NCBI GenBank assembly: GCA_947172415.1
Contig: OX359191.1
Coordinates: 1,426,001-1,490,000 of the forward strand
Direction of reading: 5' to 3'
DNA length: 64,000 nt
From: Chondrosia reniformis
Taxonomy: Eukaryota > Porifera > Demospongiae > Chondrillida > Chondrillidae
Part shown: positions 56,111-64,000 of the stretch, in pieces
Position numbering within the stretch: position 1 is the stretch's first letter
How the letters are laid out: each line of letters begins with the position of its first letter
Notes under the pieces: model-generated
What the model saw: only the letters and a program-made list of their open reading frames with translations
Told to the model about the DNA's origin: nothing
Database searches by the model: none
Made by a program: the position numbers and the translations under genes

Positions 56111-59100
56111 AAGTGCCTGCTGCGTAATGAACGAAAAGGCATTATATACAGCTTGCTTACCTCGAAATAACAGCAATAGGTAGAAAGGAAATCTTCCCTC
56201 GACTTTTTCCCTTCGTCGACGTCTAAAAGCATCCTTCTCAAACCCTCGTAGAGATCACTGTTGAAGAAAGCAACATCATGCCAAGCCAATTCTCTACAGA
56301 CATACCCATCAGAATAATATTTCATGAAGGAGAAACAATTTGAGGAGAATTTGCTGTGGACAAACCTTCCTAACAAGAATTTTGCAACATGGCGTCCTAT
56401 TACCAGAGGCACAGTTTGTTTGAACCAGAGACATAGTCCTATGAACCTTCCTAAAGCAATAAAGTTGTGTTTTCTCTCCTCCTACATGAAGATGATACAA
56501 GTTAAATAAAAACATTCAAAAATGAAGTTAAAAGTAGGGATGGCACTATAACAGTGATTGGCACATCTAGAAAAAGTAACGAAACAAGAAAGTGATCATA
56601 TGGTAAGGCTAACATTGCATATAAGCTTTGTGACTCTAATAAAAACTATATAGAAACAATGTCATCTGATATCTAAAATGTGTGTAATAGGAGATGTCAC
56701 ATGTCATAGATGGACCTTTTCCTTCTTGGCTTCATTGGTTGATGGAAGAGGAGCATATAAAGCGGCTTGTTCTGGCAGTTTACCTGGCTCATGCAACAAT
56801 TTACCACCTTTCAACTGTACGGAAAGATAGCACATTTAAACCTGTATTAAAGTTACATACACACTACTGTAGTAGCAGTAATTAATATACAAAACCATAG
56901 TGTAGGTATTATATTAGGTACTATACAAATAAAAGTAGTATCTGATAAGCAGTAATAATTAACCTTTTCTGCTGATTTAAGTGCATTTGCAAAAGCTGTA
57001 AAGAAGCCTCTATTGACACCTGGGCCTGATCCATCTTCTCCTTCAAATCTCACACGAACCTGACCATACTTGAAAACTGTTAGCTATATAAAAAATAAAA
57101 ATATTCATATCTACCATACAGTACTTTTTGGGTCAGTTGTCCAGACAAGACATTGCCATCGGTAATCATAAAAGGTTATTGCCACATGCATGGTGATGTC
57201 ATTCTAGTGGGAAAATTTGTTCAAATGGTAGTCATGAGTTACTGATTGCAATGTCTGGTCTGGACAACCATTCTCCTCCCTTCCCTCCCCTCTCCTCTCT
57301 TCCCTCCCCTCTCCTCTCTTCCCTCCCCTCTCCTCTCTTCCCTCCCACACCCAAAAGTTATAGCTAGGGGTTAGCTATAGTACCACATTTGTCAAAGTAG
57401 AATCCCCAGTCTCTATTCCTTTCTAGGTAGTTTGACCCTAAGAGTACTGTATTATACTTACATTCTTCAAAAGGTCCAGACCATCCTGGAGTAGGTGGGA
57501 TCTCCTGATACGTATAGTCAGTGTGTTGTTTCCACTCCCAAGATCGCGAGGTGACTCTCGTAACACATTTACTTGATGTCGGAATCTGAATTTGGATCAG
57601 CACATGCCACAAAATCAGTCACCCTCTTACCCTGCCATACACTCACACACATATAGATGAAGTAATAAGGGGTACTGGTTGCATTCATAATGAATTGGTT
57701 ACAATTTGAGCATTAGAGCAACACTATATATATATTATACACTATACATATACACTATATTAATCAAATTCGGATGTTTAGACCCGTAGGTCTTCTTCAG
57801 CAATAAAATGTTATTGTTTGCTGTTAAAAATGTTTATTATTTCATTTTATAAGAATTCCTAATACTTAGACAGATTACTATTAAGTGTTGCTGATGCTCA
57901 AATTGTAACCAATTCATTACATATATATATACATACACACATTCACACACATACATACGTATATGCACTTTCACTGTACTGTAGTTACCTGGCCATTCTA
58001 CTGGCTATGCCTGCGTGAGCATACAAGAAGTTGTCTCTCTCGTTTCCAGGTCCTTCAACCAAAAATATGTGAGCAAATACACTAATGGCAGTTCTCCATC
58101 TTTGAATTATCTTTTCAGTGTTCCAGTTCAGGAGACTGTTCTTTGGGTGTCTACAAGGATTTAATGATACTCCATCATAATCAAAACAGCCAAAGGTTTG
58201 AAGAACATAAACCATAGAAACAAGTTTGGTTGTGAAATGACATGAATAATCTAACACACCATTTTCACAATGCTACATCTACTTTAAAATAAAAAACTAA
58301 ACCTAGTGAGAGCTTTAGATGAGGATACAAGAGTTTTTTCCTTCTATTTCTCTTCTTCTCCACTGGGCCAGACAGCTGTTTCTGGGAAACATGTACTATA
58401 CATTGGACTAATATGAATATGGTTACTGTCAATCATAACAGAAGGATTCCTTTGAGTGTGAGCAAGTTTGAAGTAAACATAACTCAGTTTCAAAGAAGCA
58501 TGTATATATGTACGTATATATTAAATGTATTATTATTATTCATGTGCCAATGGCATATAAAAAATACCAACCAAATATGGTTAAGTGAAAAGTAAATCAA
58601 AATACATAATGTGGATGAAGGTGAATGAGTGTTATAGTCAGTAAATAAAATGTAAACAAACAAAATTTGCAAAATAAAGAAGAAAAATCACAAAGAAAAA
58701 GGTAAAGGAAAGAGAAGAGAAGAAGGACAACAGGCAACAAAACTGAAATAGGATGAAAGGGCAACAGTGTAGGGAGCCATGTGGGTCACTAGCCAGGAGA
58801 TATATGTTTTTTCTTCATATTTTGCAATATACGTATGTGCATATCAGGTGAAGGTAAAGCAATATAAACAATTACTGGACACCAAGGTCTTGCAGTTGTT
58901 ATATACATTGTGAAGTAATACATACGTACATACATTCAACATTCGGTAACTGAATGCACTTCTTACTTTTTGCTGGAGAGTGATTGTGGAAGTTGCTCTT
59001 GTTGGCTGACGCCGGACACAGCCCTCTTAGGGGAGCTAGTCACCTGCATGGACAGCAGATGAGGATGGTGGGCCATTGGATACTCTTCTGATACAGGCTT

Positions 59101-60411
59101 GCTGAAACTGCTACCCAACTGTGCCTCGCTGCTGACATCATCCCTCACAGGGGAACCCCCCACTCCTACAGACAGCGACCTTTCAAAAAAGCTGTGATAT
59201 GAACCAACTGATGAGTCATCCTTTGTAGAGTTAACTTCATTGGTCTCCAGATGAGAGGAATTGATTGATGATGTATCCATGCTATTACTTTGACCCTGTA
59301 CCTTGTCCCCTGGGGGTGGGGCTGAGGGTGATTTGAAAGGTGACTTGGTCAGGGCATATAGGAAGCCATCTAATGCATACACAACATGTTCGTACCTACA
59401 TAGGAAATTAGAGAGATTGAAACAGGAAATTAACAGCCAATGATGGAGATAAAAATCAGAGCTTGTATGCTGACTAGGACACAATAAAGGATTGTTAATT
59501 TAGTTTATACTATGTAGAGGGCATTTTTCACATTTTTGAGTATTTTATAGATACATATTGAAGATATTCTTAGTATGCAAGGGCAGTAATAGTACCACAC
59601 TCTACGATATCAACAATGAAAATGAAAATGCAAAATATTAATTATTTGCAAAAATATTTTCCTATGACGCAGATTGGTCTTTCATTCTTTATAAAAGTGT
59701 ATAAGAACAGTGGTAGACATACTCTTAGAGGTAGGAGCACGTCATGGCTAGGAGGTCCTGCCATTGAAGGTGCAGTCAATTACATACCCAAACAGGTCAA
59801 GCACTGGAAGAGTTCCATTTGATTCTCCAGAACTACATCTTAGAAGAGAACAGGCGTATTCTGCTGGACTGGACCCCACAAAGCTACTTCCTCTGTTCCC
59901 ACTCAACTGGACATTGCCACCATTTCCAGACAGATTGGATCCATTGCGACTTGTAGCACGTAATGCTTGCACATAGTGCTACAACAAGGGATGGAACGAT
60001 GAGTGGGTGGGTAGATGGATGGTATAGTTGGGTAGGTGGATGGATGAATGGATGGATGGGTGGGTAGGTAGATGGTGGGTGGATGGGTAGGTGGATGGTG
60101 GATGGATGGGTGGGTAGGTAGATGGTGGGTGGATGGGTGGGTAGGTAGATGGTGGGTGGATGGGTGGGTAGGTAGGTGGATGGATGGATGGGTGGGTAGG
60201 TAGATGGTGGGGGGTGAGTAGATGGATGGATGACACTGTTGTCTTGATATGGTACGTAGCTCACTAGAGTATCAAAGTTAGATCCTTGCTGCAGTTGACC
60301 TTCAGCGACATCCATTGCTTGTACTATCCACTCCCAAGATGGCTCCAGGGTATCAATGGCATTCTGGTTTATAAGTGACTTCAAGGAAGGTGGCACTTTG
60401 ATATCAGGCAG
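53335..60411 (-). CDS. UBR5: UBR5-like HECT E3 ubiquitin ligase, C-terminal 701 residues
   Basis: Fourteen minus-strand exons join in phase: 60411-60265, 59978-59788, 59395-58967, 58150-57989, 57585-57462, 57083-56964, 56814-56716, 56481-56366, 56293-56161, 55864-55779, 55076-54965, 54624-54506, 53856-53750, 53495-53335. Matches to UBR5 run along the chain: [27 protein letters not shown]...YEHVVYALD, the Ser-rich linker with AHHPHLL, the HECT start [75 protein letters not shown], and the catalytic region [13 protein letters not shown] (active Cys about 670 of 701). UBR5 builds K11/K48 chains in N-degron and quality-control pathways. The MLLE domain that normally lies inside the HECT N-lobe region is missing: only about a dozen residues separate ALKSAEK from [12 protein letters not shown]. 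The first exon is phase 0 without Met, so the 5' part (UBR box, beta-propeller) is lost or beyond the KCTD genes. Confidence 0.87.
54011..54479. repeat. 18-bp minisatellite GGACATACAGCTACTATA
   Basis: About 25 head-to-tail units. Variants: C or T at the last ACTA(C/T)A, AACTA or GGCTA for AGCTA, and an inserted TATATA after ACTA in several units. Intronic between the last HECT exons. The 18-bp (six-codon) period makes a long open frame that is not a gene. Confidence 0.92.
55630..55690 (-). repeat. About 80-bp dispersed repeat, copy 2 of 3 (partial)
   Basis: CAGATGAGGATACAAATTTT, then CTTCTTCTCCACTGGCCCAT, the complement of the unit at 26940-27030, with part of it missing. Confidence 0.55.
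55892..55965 (-). tRNA. trnN(guu): tRNA-Asn (GTT)
   Basis: 74 nt on the minus strand. Acceptor stem GTACCTG/CAGGTAC, D-arm GCGCAATCGGTTAGCGC, anticodon arm TTCGG-CTGTTAA-CCGAA with anticodon GTT, TPsiC arm GGAGG-TTCGAGC-CCTCC. Internal A box (TGGCGCAATCGG) and B box (GGTTCGAGCCC) are canonical and a T-run follows. No CCA encoded, no intron. It lies in an intron of the HECT gene, same strand. Confidence 0.96.
56043..56116 (-). tRNA. trnN(guu): tRNA-Asn (GTT), second copy
   Basis: 74 nt, identical to the copy 78 bases downstream except in the acceptor stem, GCACTTG/CAGGTGC, which still pairs with one T-G pair. Anticodon GTT. A run of nine T follows directly, a strong Pol III terminator. Same HECT intron, same strand. 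Confidence 0.96.
56496..56620 (+). mobile_element. Half copy of the palindrome (one arm)
   Basis: Begins ACAAGTTAAATAAAAACATT and stops at GGCTAACATTGCA, matching the outer 125 bases of a single arm. No second arm. In the HECT intron between exons 7 and 8 counted from the first visible exon. Confidence 0.85.
57275..57348. repeat. CT-rich tandem repeat
   Basis: Four units of CTCCCCTCTCCTCTCTTCC, about 19 bases each. Intronic. Confidence 0.85.
57691..57918. mobile_element. 228-bp MITE in a HECT intron
   Basis: TGAATTGGTTACAATTTGAG, then CAT, is matched in complement at 57894-57916. Next to the repeats are further complementary TGTTGC/GCAACA blocks. The interior is AT-rich and contains AGACCCGTAGGTCTTCTTCA. 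Non-coding. Confidence 0.7.
58296..58376 (-). repeat. About 80-bp dispersed repeat, copy 3 of 3
   Basis: Reverse complement of the unit at 26940-27030 (TAAACCTAGTGAGAGCTTTA, GATGAGGATACAAGAGTTTT, ending CTCCACTGGGCCAGACAG). The best-matching pair of the family. Confidence 0.65.
59990..60236. repeat. GGATGGATGGGTGGGTAGGT minisatellite
   Basis: G-rich array of GGTGGATGG, GGTAGGTAGAT and GGGTGGGTA blocks with a higher-order period of about 30 bases. It fills the intron between the first two visible HECT exons. The opposite strand gives a Pro/His/Ser frame (HPSTHPP) that is repeat translation. The plus strand could form G-quadruplexes. Confidence 0.88.
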
Positions 60412-61072
60412 CTACAGAAACGGAGACAGAACATTAGATCTACCAATGCAAGGGAAGGGTATATTAGATTAATTGTACTGTGTTAAGTACGTACGTCCAT
60501 TTATAATGTATAGTTCATGCAGAATTCAAGCTTTAAAAATAATGTATGTACATATATCTAGAAAAGGAAGTGTTTAAAATGAGAACAACTTTGAAGCTAC
60601 GGGTAGATATTTTAAATCTGCACTAGACCAGGCATCAATAAAAACCTGACAATTCTATTTATCAGACATTTCCACCCATTCCGGGTCTTCATCAGTCCCT
60701 CGTGGCTGATCTTAGAAAAATGATTAACTGTATACCACAGCATACATTTTGTGGTTCATGTACTAGTATTGTATAAAGATCAAGTGAGTGTGTTGTACCA
60801 TATCTCTTTGAATATTTAATTGTTGAACCATGGTCTAGTTGGTAAACCCCTTTTGCAATTACATTTATATCTCTTTTAATGTTTATCTTATAATTTATTT
60901 AAAGACTCGTCTTCATTGAATGCAAATTAATTATAATAATTAATATAATAATGCAGGTCAAATTATATCAAACTACACTTGAATACAAAGATATGTATAT
61001 GCATGCACACAGAATTACACTACATCTGTGGTTATGAAAAGGTTGTTTCAGACTATCCCATACTACTTATAA
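60412..61072. other. Spacer upstream of the first visible HECT exon
   Basis: No UBR5 exon or start codon context found here. A GC-richer piece at about 60645-60715 (CCATTCCGGGTCTTCATCAG) looks like an element fragment. The rest is AT-rich 3' flank of the KCTD-like gene. Confidence 0.45.
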
Positions 61073-62059
61073 TTACAAAGTCACAATCTCAGCATGGTCT
61101 TCATGAAGACATCCAGCCTTTCGGAGCGCCTCAATTAACTCAACATTGTCAGCCATTTCTCTAACTTGTTTAGCGGAAAAGCGAATCTTGTTTGCCACTA
61201 ATCCTCCACACTTCTCAAAGACCACTCCACACATGACAGATCCCGTAAAGTCAGTACCGGAATCAAAGTAACAATTTTGAAATTTAACCCCACTGAGATC
61301 ACAGTAACGAAAGTAGCTTTGCCCACAAAGACATATGTTGGAGATTTGCATACCATAAGTGGTTTTAATTCTTGAAAATTGATAGGTCCAGTATTGATAA
61401 TAGGATATTGTCAAGCGTTGTGACTTATTTGGGCCATAATCAAATAAAGGAGTTCCAGAGAAGCTGCTATTAACAGAGGTGCCGATGATTTGAAGTGGAG
61501 CAGGTGGCAGGAAAGTGTCTTTCAATTGATTAATGGAAAAACAGCCAGCAAGTATTCGAATATCATTTATGAGATCTGGAATTTCAAAGAACTTAGCCTC
61601 TTCATGAATTTCATAGAGTTTTATACTTCGCTCTGGATCAGTTAGAAGTCGAAATTTCACAAGCGATGGAAAGCCAGATCGAAGGTATTCCAAAATATGC
61701 TCAAAGATTCTGCCATTTCGGTCAATGAAAAATTCATTGGTTTGGTTTTCAGATTTCTCAGGTGGATGGAGGCCGCTGAACATGGCAGAAAGCATGTAGG
61801 AACGAGGGATGTTCTGAGTTAGGGTCATCTTAGAGACTCTGTATTTGACTCCACCAACATCAAGAGTGACATTGGGGCCAAAGGCTGACTTTTCTTTAAG
61901 CTTCTTCTGTTCATTCTTCCAGCCAGCTATATCGCCTTCGAGAGATACTCTCTCCTTTTCCAATCTTTCCGCTTCCTCCTTAAGTTTGTCCGCTGCTTCA
62001 GATATGTTTCTTTGCGCCATTTCCGAATATTTCTGAGTGTATTCGACAATACGGCTCAT
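61073..62059 (-). CDS. KCTD-type BTB protein, single exon (copy 1)
   Basis: 328 aa, no intron. Residues 1-55 form a charged coiled coil (EAADKLKEEAERLEKERVSL). Residues about 63-165 are a BTB/T1 domain with the KCTD signature NVTLDVGGVKYRVSKMTL, a MLSAMFSG turn and FFIDRNGRIFEHILEYLRSG. After a linker (EIHEEAKFFEIPDLINDI) the C-terminal third has pentapeptide-like spacing (YCDLSGVKFQNCYF, DFTGSVMCGVVFEKCGG). KCTD proteins oligomerise through T1; many serve as Cullin-3 substrate adaptors. Neither the coiled coil nor the C-terminal module points to a specific vertebrate KCTD. A close paralogue lies head to head. The lack of introns in an intron-rich region suggests a retrocopy origin. Confidence 0.88.
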   Translation of the reverse strand: MSRIVEYTQKYSEMAQRNISEAADKLKEEAERLEKERVSLEGDIAGWKNEQKKLKEKSAFGPNVTLDVGGVKYRVSKMTLTQNIPRSYMLSAMFSGLHPPEKSENQTNEFFIDRNGRIFEHILEYLRSGFPSLVKFRLLTDPERSIKLYEIHEEAKFFEIPDLINDIRILAGCFSINQLKDTFLPPAPLQIIGTSVNSSFSGTPLFDYGPNKSQRLTISYYQYWTYQFSRIKTTYGMQISNICLCGQSYFRYCDLSGVKFQNCYFDSGTDFTGSVMCGVVFEKCGGLVANKIRFSAKQVREMADNVELIEALRKAGCLHEDHAEIVTL

Positions 62060-62413
62060 ACTGCAATGAAGTACAAAGCCGTACTAGACGGACTGGAAAT
62101 GACGGATTCGGAAGACGTTAAGCAGTTCCGAAAACACCTTCTAGTAGGTACAAAAAGCGTTCCAAGAAAGGGGTGGTGATTCCGTTGTATAGGCGTGTCC
62201 GACAAAATGACTGACGACAATATCTCTCGTTCATAAATAAAACAAGTAATAAAGTTAACCCAGGGAATATCTACATATGTATCTCTCTGTATAAGTTCTT
62301 GTGTATTCCGAATCTACTTTAAAAAGTACCAAATTCATACCGATGACCTTTCTTCGATATGGTAGGTGCTACATAAAGGGATTTTCCCCGATAAACGCCA
62401 TTTTTCTGAAATT
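62060..62413. promoter_or_regulatory. Divergent promoter of the KCTD-like pair
   Basis: 354 bases between two outward-facing ATGs. Locally less AT-rich around 62090-62200 (GACGGATTCGGAAGACGT, GGTGGTGATTCCG). No TATA box close to either start. Likely shared control of the two paralogues. Confidence 0.45.
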
Positions 62414-63370
62414 ATGGTGAATACAGCATCACATTTAGCTCTTTTAAACATTACCGAAGCATCTGAAAAGCTTCAGATGGAGACAAAGAGGATAATTGAG
62501 GAGAGAAACGCGCTGGATAAGGAACGGCAACAGTGGGAAGAGAACAAGAAGTTGCTCAGAGAAAAATCAGCATTCGGAAAAAATGTCCTCCTCGATGTTG
62601 GCGGTATCCATTACAGGGTTTCTATAATGACTCTGACTCAAGGTGTACCCAAGTCTAGAATGTTATCGTCAATGTTTAGCGGACTCTTTCCACCTGAAAA
62701 GACACAAGAAACCTTCTTTATTGATCGCAATGGAAGAATCTTTGAGCACATTTTGGAATATCTACGCGTCGGTTTTCCCTCCTTGTCTAGATTAAGGCTA
62801 CTTGGTGAACCTCAAAGAAGTATAACTTTACACGAGATACACGAAGAGGCTAAATTCTTTGACATTCCAGACCTAATAAACGACATTTATATACTAACTG
62901 CATGTTTCAAACTTGCAAATTTGAAGGATCTCCTATTACCAGTGACACTCACCGCTAAAGGAGGACTTAGTAACCCGGCGTATTCTGGAGCTACTAAGAT
63001 AGATTATGGGGAAGAGAAGGGTAACAATATTGAAATAAATAACTGCTATGCTTTCGAATTTCGATATCAAAAAGTAAGATCCGCATATGGCCCTGTGATA
63101 ATGGGGATCTGTCTTTGTGAAGGCAGCTACTTTCACTACTGTGACTTGAGTGGGGTTATCTTTAAAAACTGTTATTTTGCTCCCAAGACCGATTTTACTG
63201 GATCTATTATGTGTGGTGTATGTTTTGAGAAATGTGGAGGACTGGTGGAAAACAAGATTTGCTTTTCTAGAAAGCAGCTCTGTGAATCAGGTGTGGATGA
63301 CACCCTTGCAGATGCCTTACGTAAAGCAGACTGCATTCAAGAAGAACTAGTGAAAGTTTCTACTTCATAA
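62414..63370 (+). CDS. KCTD-type BTB protein, single exon (copy 2)
   Basis: 318 aa from the ATG at 62414. Same build as the neighbour at 61073-62059: coiled coil (EERNALDKERQQWEENKKLL), BTB/T1 domain (NVLLDVGGIHYRVSIMTL, FFIDRNGRIFEHILEYLRVG), linker (EIHEEAKFFDIPDLINDI) and the Cys-rich pentapeptide-like end (YCDLSGVIFKNCYF, DFTGSIMCGVCFEKCGG). About half the residues are identical by eye, so the pair arose by an inverted duplication that is not recent. An earlier in-frame non-ATG start is disregarded. Possible Cullin-3 adaptor; partner unknown. Confidence 0.88.
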   Translation: MVNTASHLALLNITEASEKLQMETKRIIEERNALDKERQQWEENKKLLREKSAFGKNVLLDVGGIHYRVSIMTLTQGVPKSRMLSSMFSGLFPPEKTQETFFIDRNGRIFEHILEYLRVGFPSLSRLRLLGEPQRSITLHEIHEEAKFFDIPDLINDIYILTACFKLANLKDLLLPVTLTAKGGLSNPAYSGATKIDYGEEKGNNIEINNCYAFEFRYQKVRSAYGPVIMGICLCEGSYFHYCDLSGVIFKNCYFAPKTDFTGSIMCGVCFEKCGGLVENKICFSRKQLCESGVDDTLADALRKADCIQEELVKVSTS

Positions 63371-64000
63371 GATAGTTTATGGGAATTTAATATGCAGCCC
63401 TTCCACCTTCATCCTGTCAACATGCAAAGCACTGGGGCACTTTAAAACAAATCTCTCACTTTTCAAGTACTTGTATGTATAAGTTATACAGTAAGTTGTC
63501 ATTGGATATACATACATATTGCCGAATATAACCGAAATCGCTTCGTTGGTGATTTATGAGGTGTTGTTTGCTAATACATTGAATAGGGCGGCCATTTTTT
63601 TTCGGCCATTCCTACTTAGAGAGTTATACAAGTTAAATAAAAACAGAAGTTAAAAGTAGTGATAGCAGTACCTACAACAGTGATTGGTACATCTGAAAAC
63701 AAGACAGTAATCATATGGTAAGGCTAACATTGCAGAAGTGCCATACTGAAACTTAACCATACACATCACTTCTATGTTTGGGTGCATGATGGATAGTAGA
63801 AGTAGGGATGATGCACCCAAACATACGAGTAATGCGTCAACATTGTGGTTTACGTGCGTCTGATTGGAAGTGCCCGAAATCAGAAATCAGATCCTTGCAC
63901 AAGACTTGTATGAGTTAGATCAGACCTTACTTTCAATGTGTACCGGATCTGAAACTGATGTCAGACATTTTCTTTTTCTATTGCTATGGTAACACAATAT
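63371..64000. repeat. Repeat-filled right end: family body fragment plus palindrome
   Basis: 63520-63622 is the left end of the palindrome-bearing repeat in reverse (TTGGTGATTTATGAGGTGTT, AATAGGGCGGCCATTTTTTT, CATTCCTACTTAGAGAG). At about 63625 it joins ACAAGTTAAATAAAAACAG, the start of a shortened palindrome that reaches its loop near 63790 (GATGGATAGTAGAAGTAGGG) and breaks off soon after. From 63840 to the end I see nothing identifiable. Confidence 0.7.

Noticed and set aside
59884..60236. Pro/His/Ser-rich minus-strand frames of 85-170 codons
   Set aside because: They read through the G-rich minisatellite. The true HECT exon ends earlier, at the GTGAGC donor at 60264.

Overview
The window is nuclear DNA of an animal, most likely a demosponge such as Amphimedon or a relative. 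The signs are AT-rich intergenic DNA full of TATA-type simple sequence, short introns with GT-AG borders, animal-only gene families (haem peroxidase, death domain, HELZ2, PRIMPOL, UBR5, NF-YA, KCTD), canonical metazoan tRNA-Asn genes and abundant small inverted-repeat elements. The species call is inference; no marker gene settles it.

Layout. 0-3.2 kb: an old repeat copy, the last exon of a death-domain gene, an integrase-type fragment, a tandem repeat and a stray copy of the FAM177 last exon. 3.3-19.8 kb (+): a 19-exon HELZ2-like double helicase of about 2,119 aa whose exon phases all close, with small transposons in several introns. 20-23.5 kb: MITEs and a full copy of a repeat carrying a 177-bp-arm palindrome. 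23.7-30.0 kb: FAM177 (-) and PRIMPOL (+) head to head, start codons 27 bp apart. 30-34.3 kb: decayed LINE 3' ends and two more copies of the palindrome-bearing repeat, one in inverse orientation. 34.9-37.2 kb (+): a secreted animal haem peroxidase. 37.5-42.0 kb (-): a His/Pro-rich protein and NF-YA. 42.9-47.8 kb (-): a 10-exon, intact gene of about 977 aa with a RAG1-type zinc N-terminus and a RAG1/Transib-like transposase core. 48.8-51.9 kb (-): a five-helix membrane protein and an unrecognised protein. 53.3-60.4 kb (-): the C-terminal half of a UBR5-like HECT ubiquitin ligase with two tRNA-Asn genes in one intron. 61.1-63.4 kb: two divergent single-exon KCTD-type BTB genes. The end is again repeat.

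The genes do not form one pathway. The item most worth following is the RAG1-like gene: the full RAG1 order (N-terminal zinc region, RING, downstream zinc finger, transposase-like core) on an uninterrupted spliced frame, in what looks like a sponge, with no visible terminal repeats and no RAG2. Also notable are the HELZ2-like protein without a recognisable RNB nuclease, the UBR5-like ligase without its MLLE domain, and palindrome arms that match each other inside a copy but differ between copies.

All exon models were made by hand from splice consensus, reading phase and remembered family sequences; no alignment or expression data were used.
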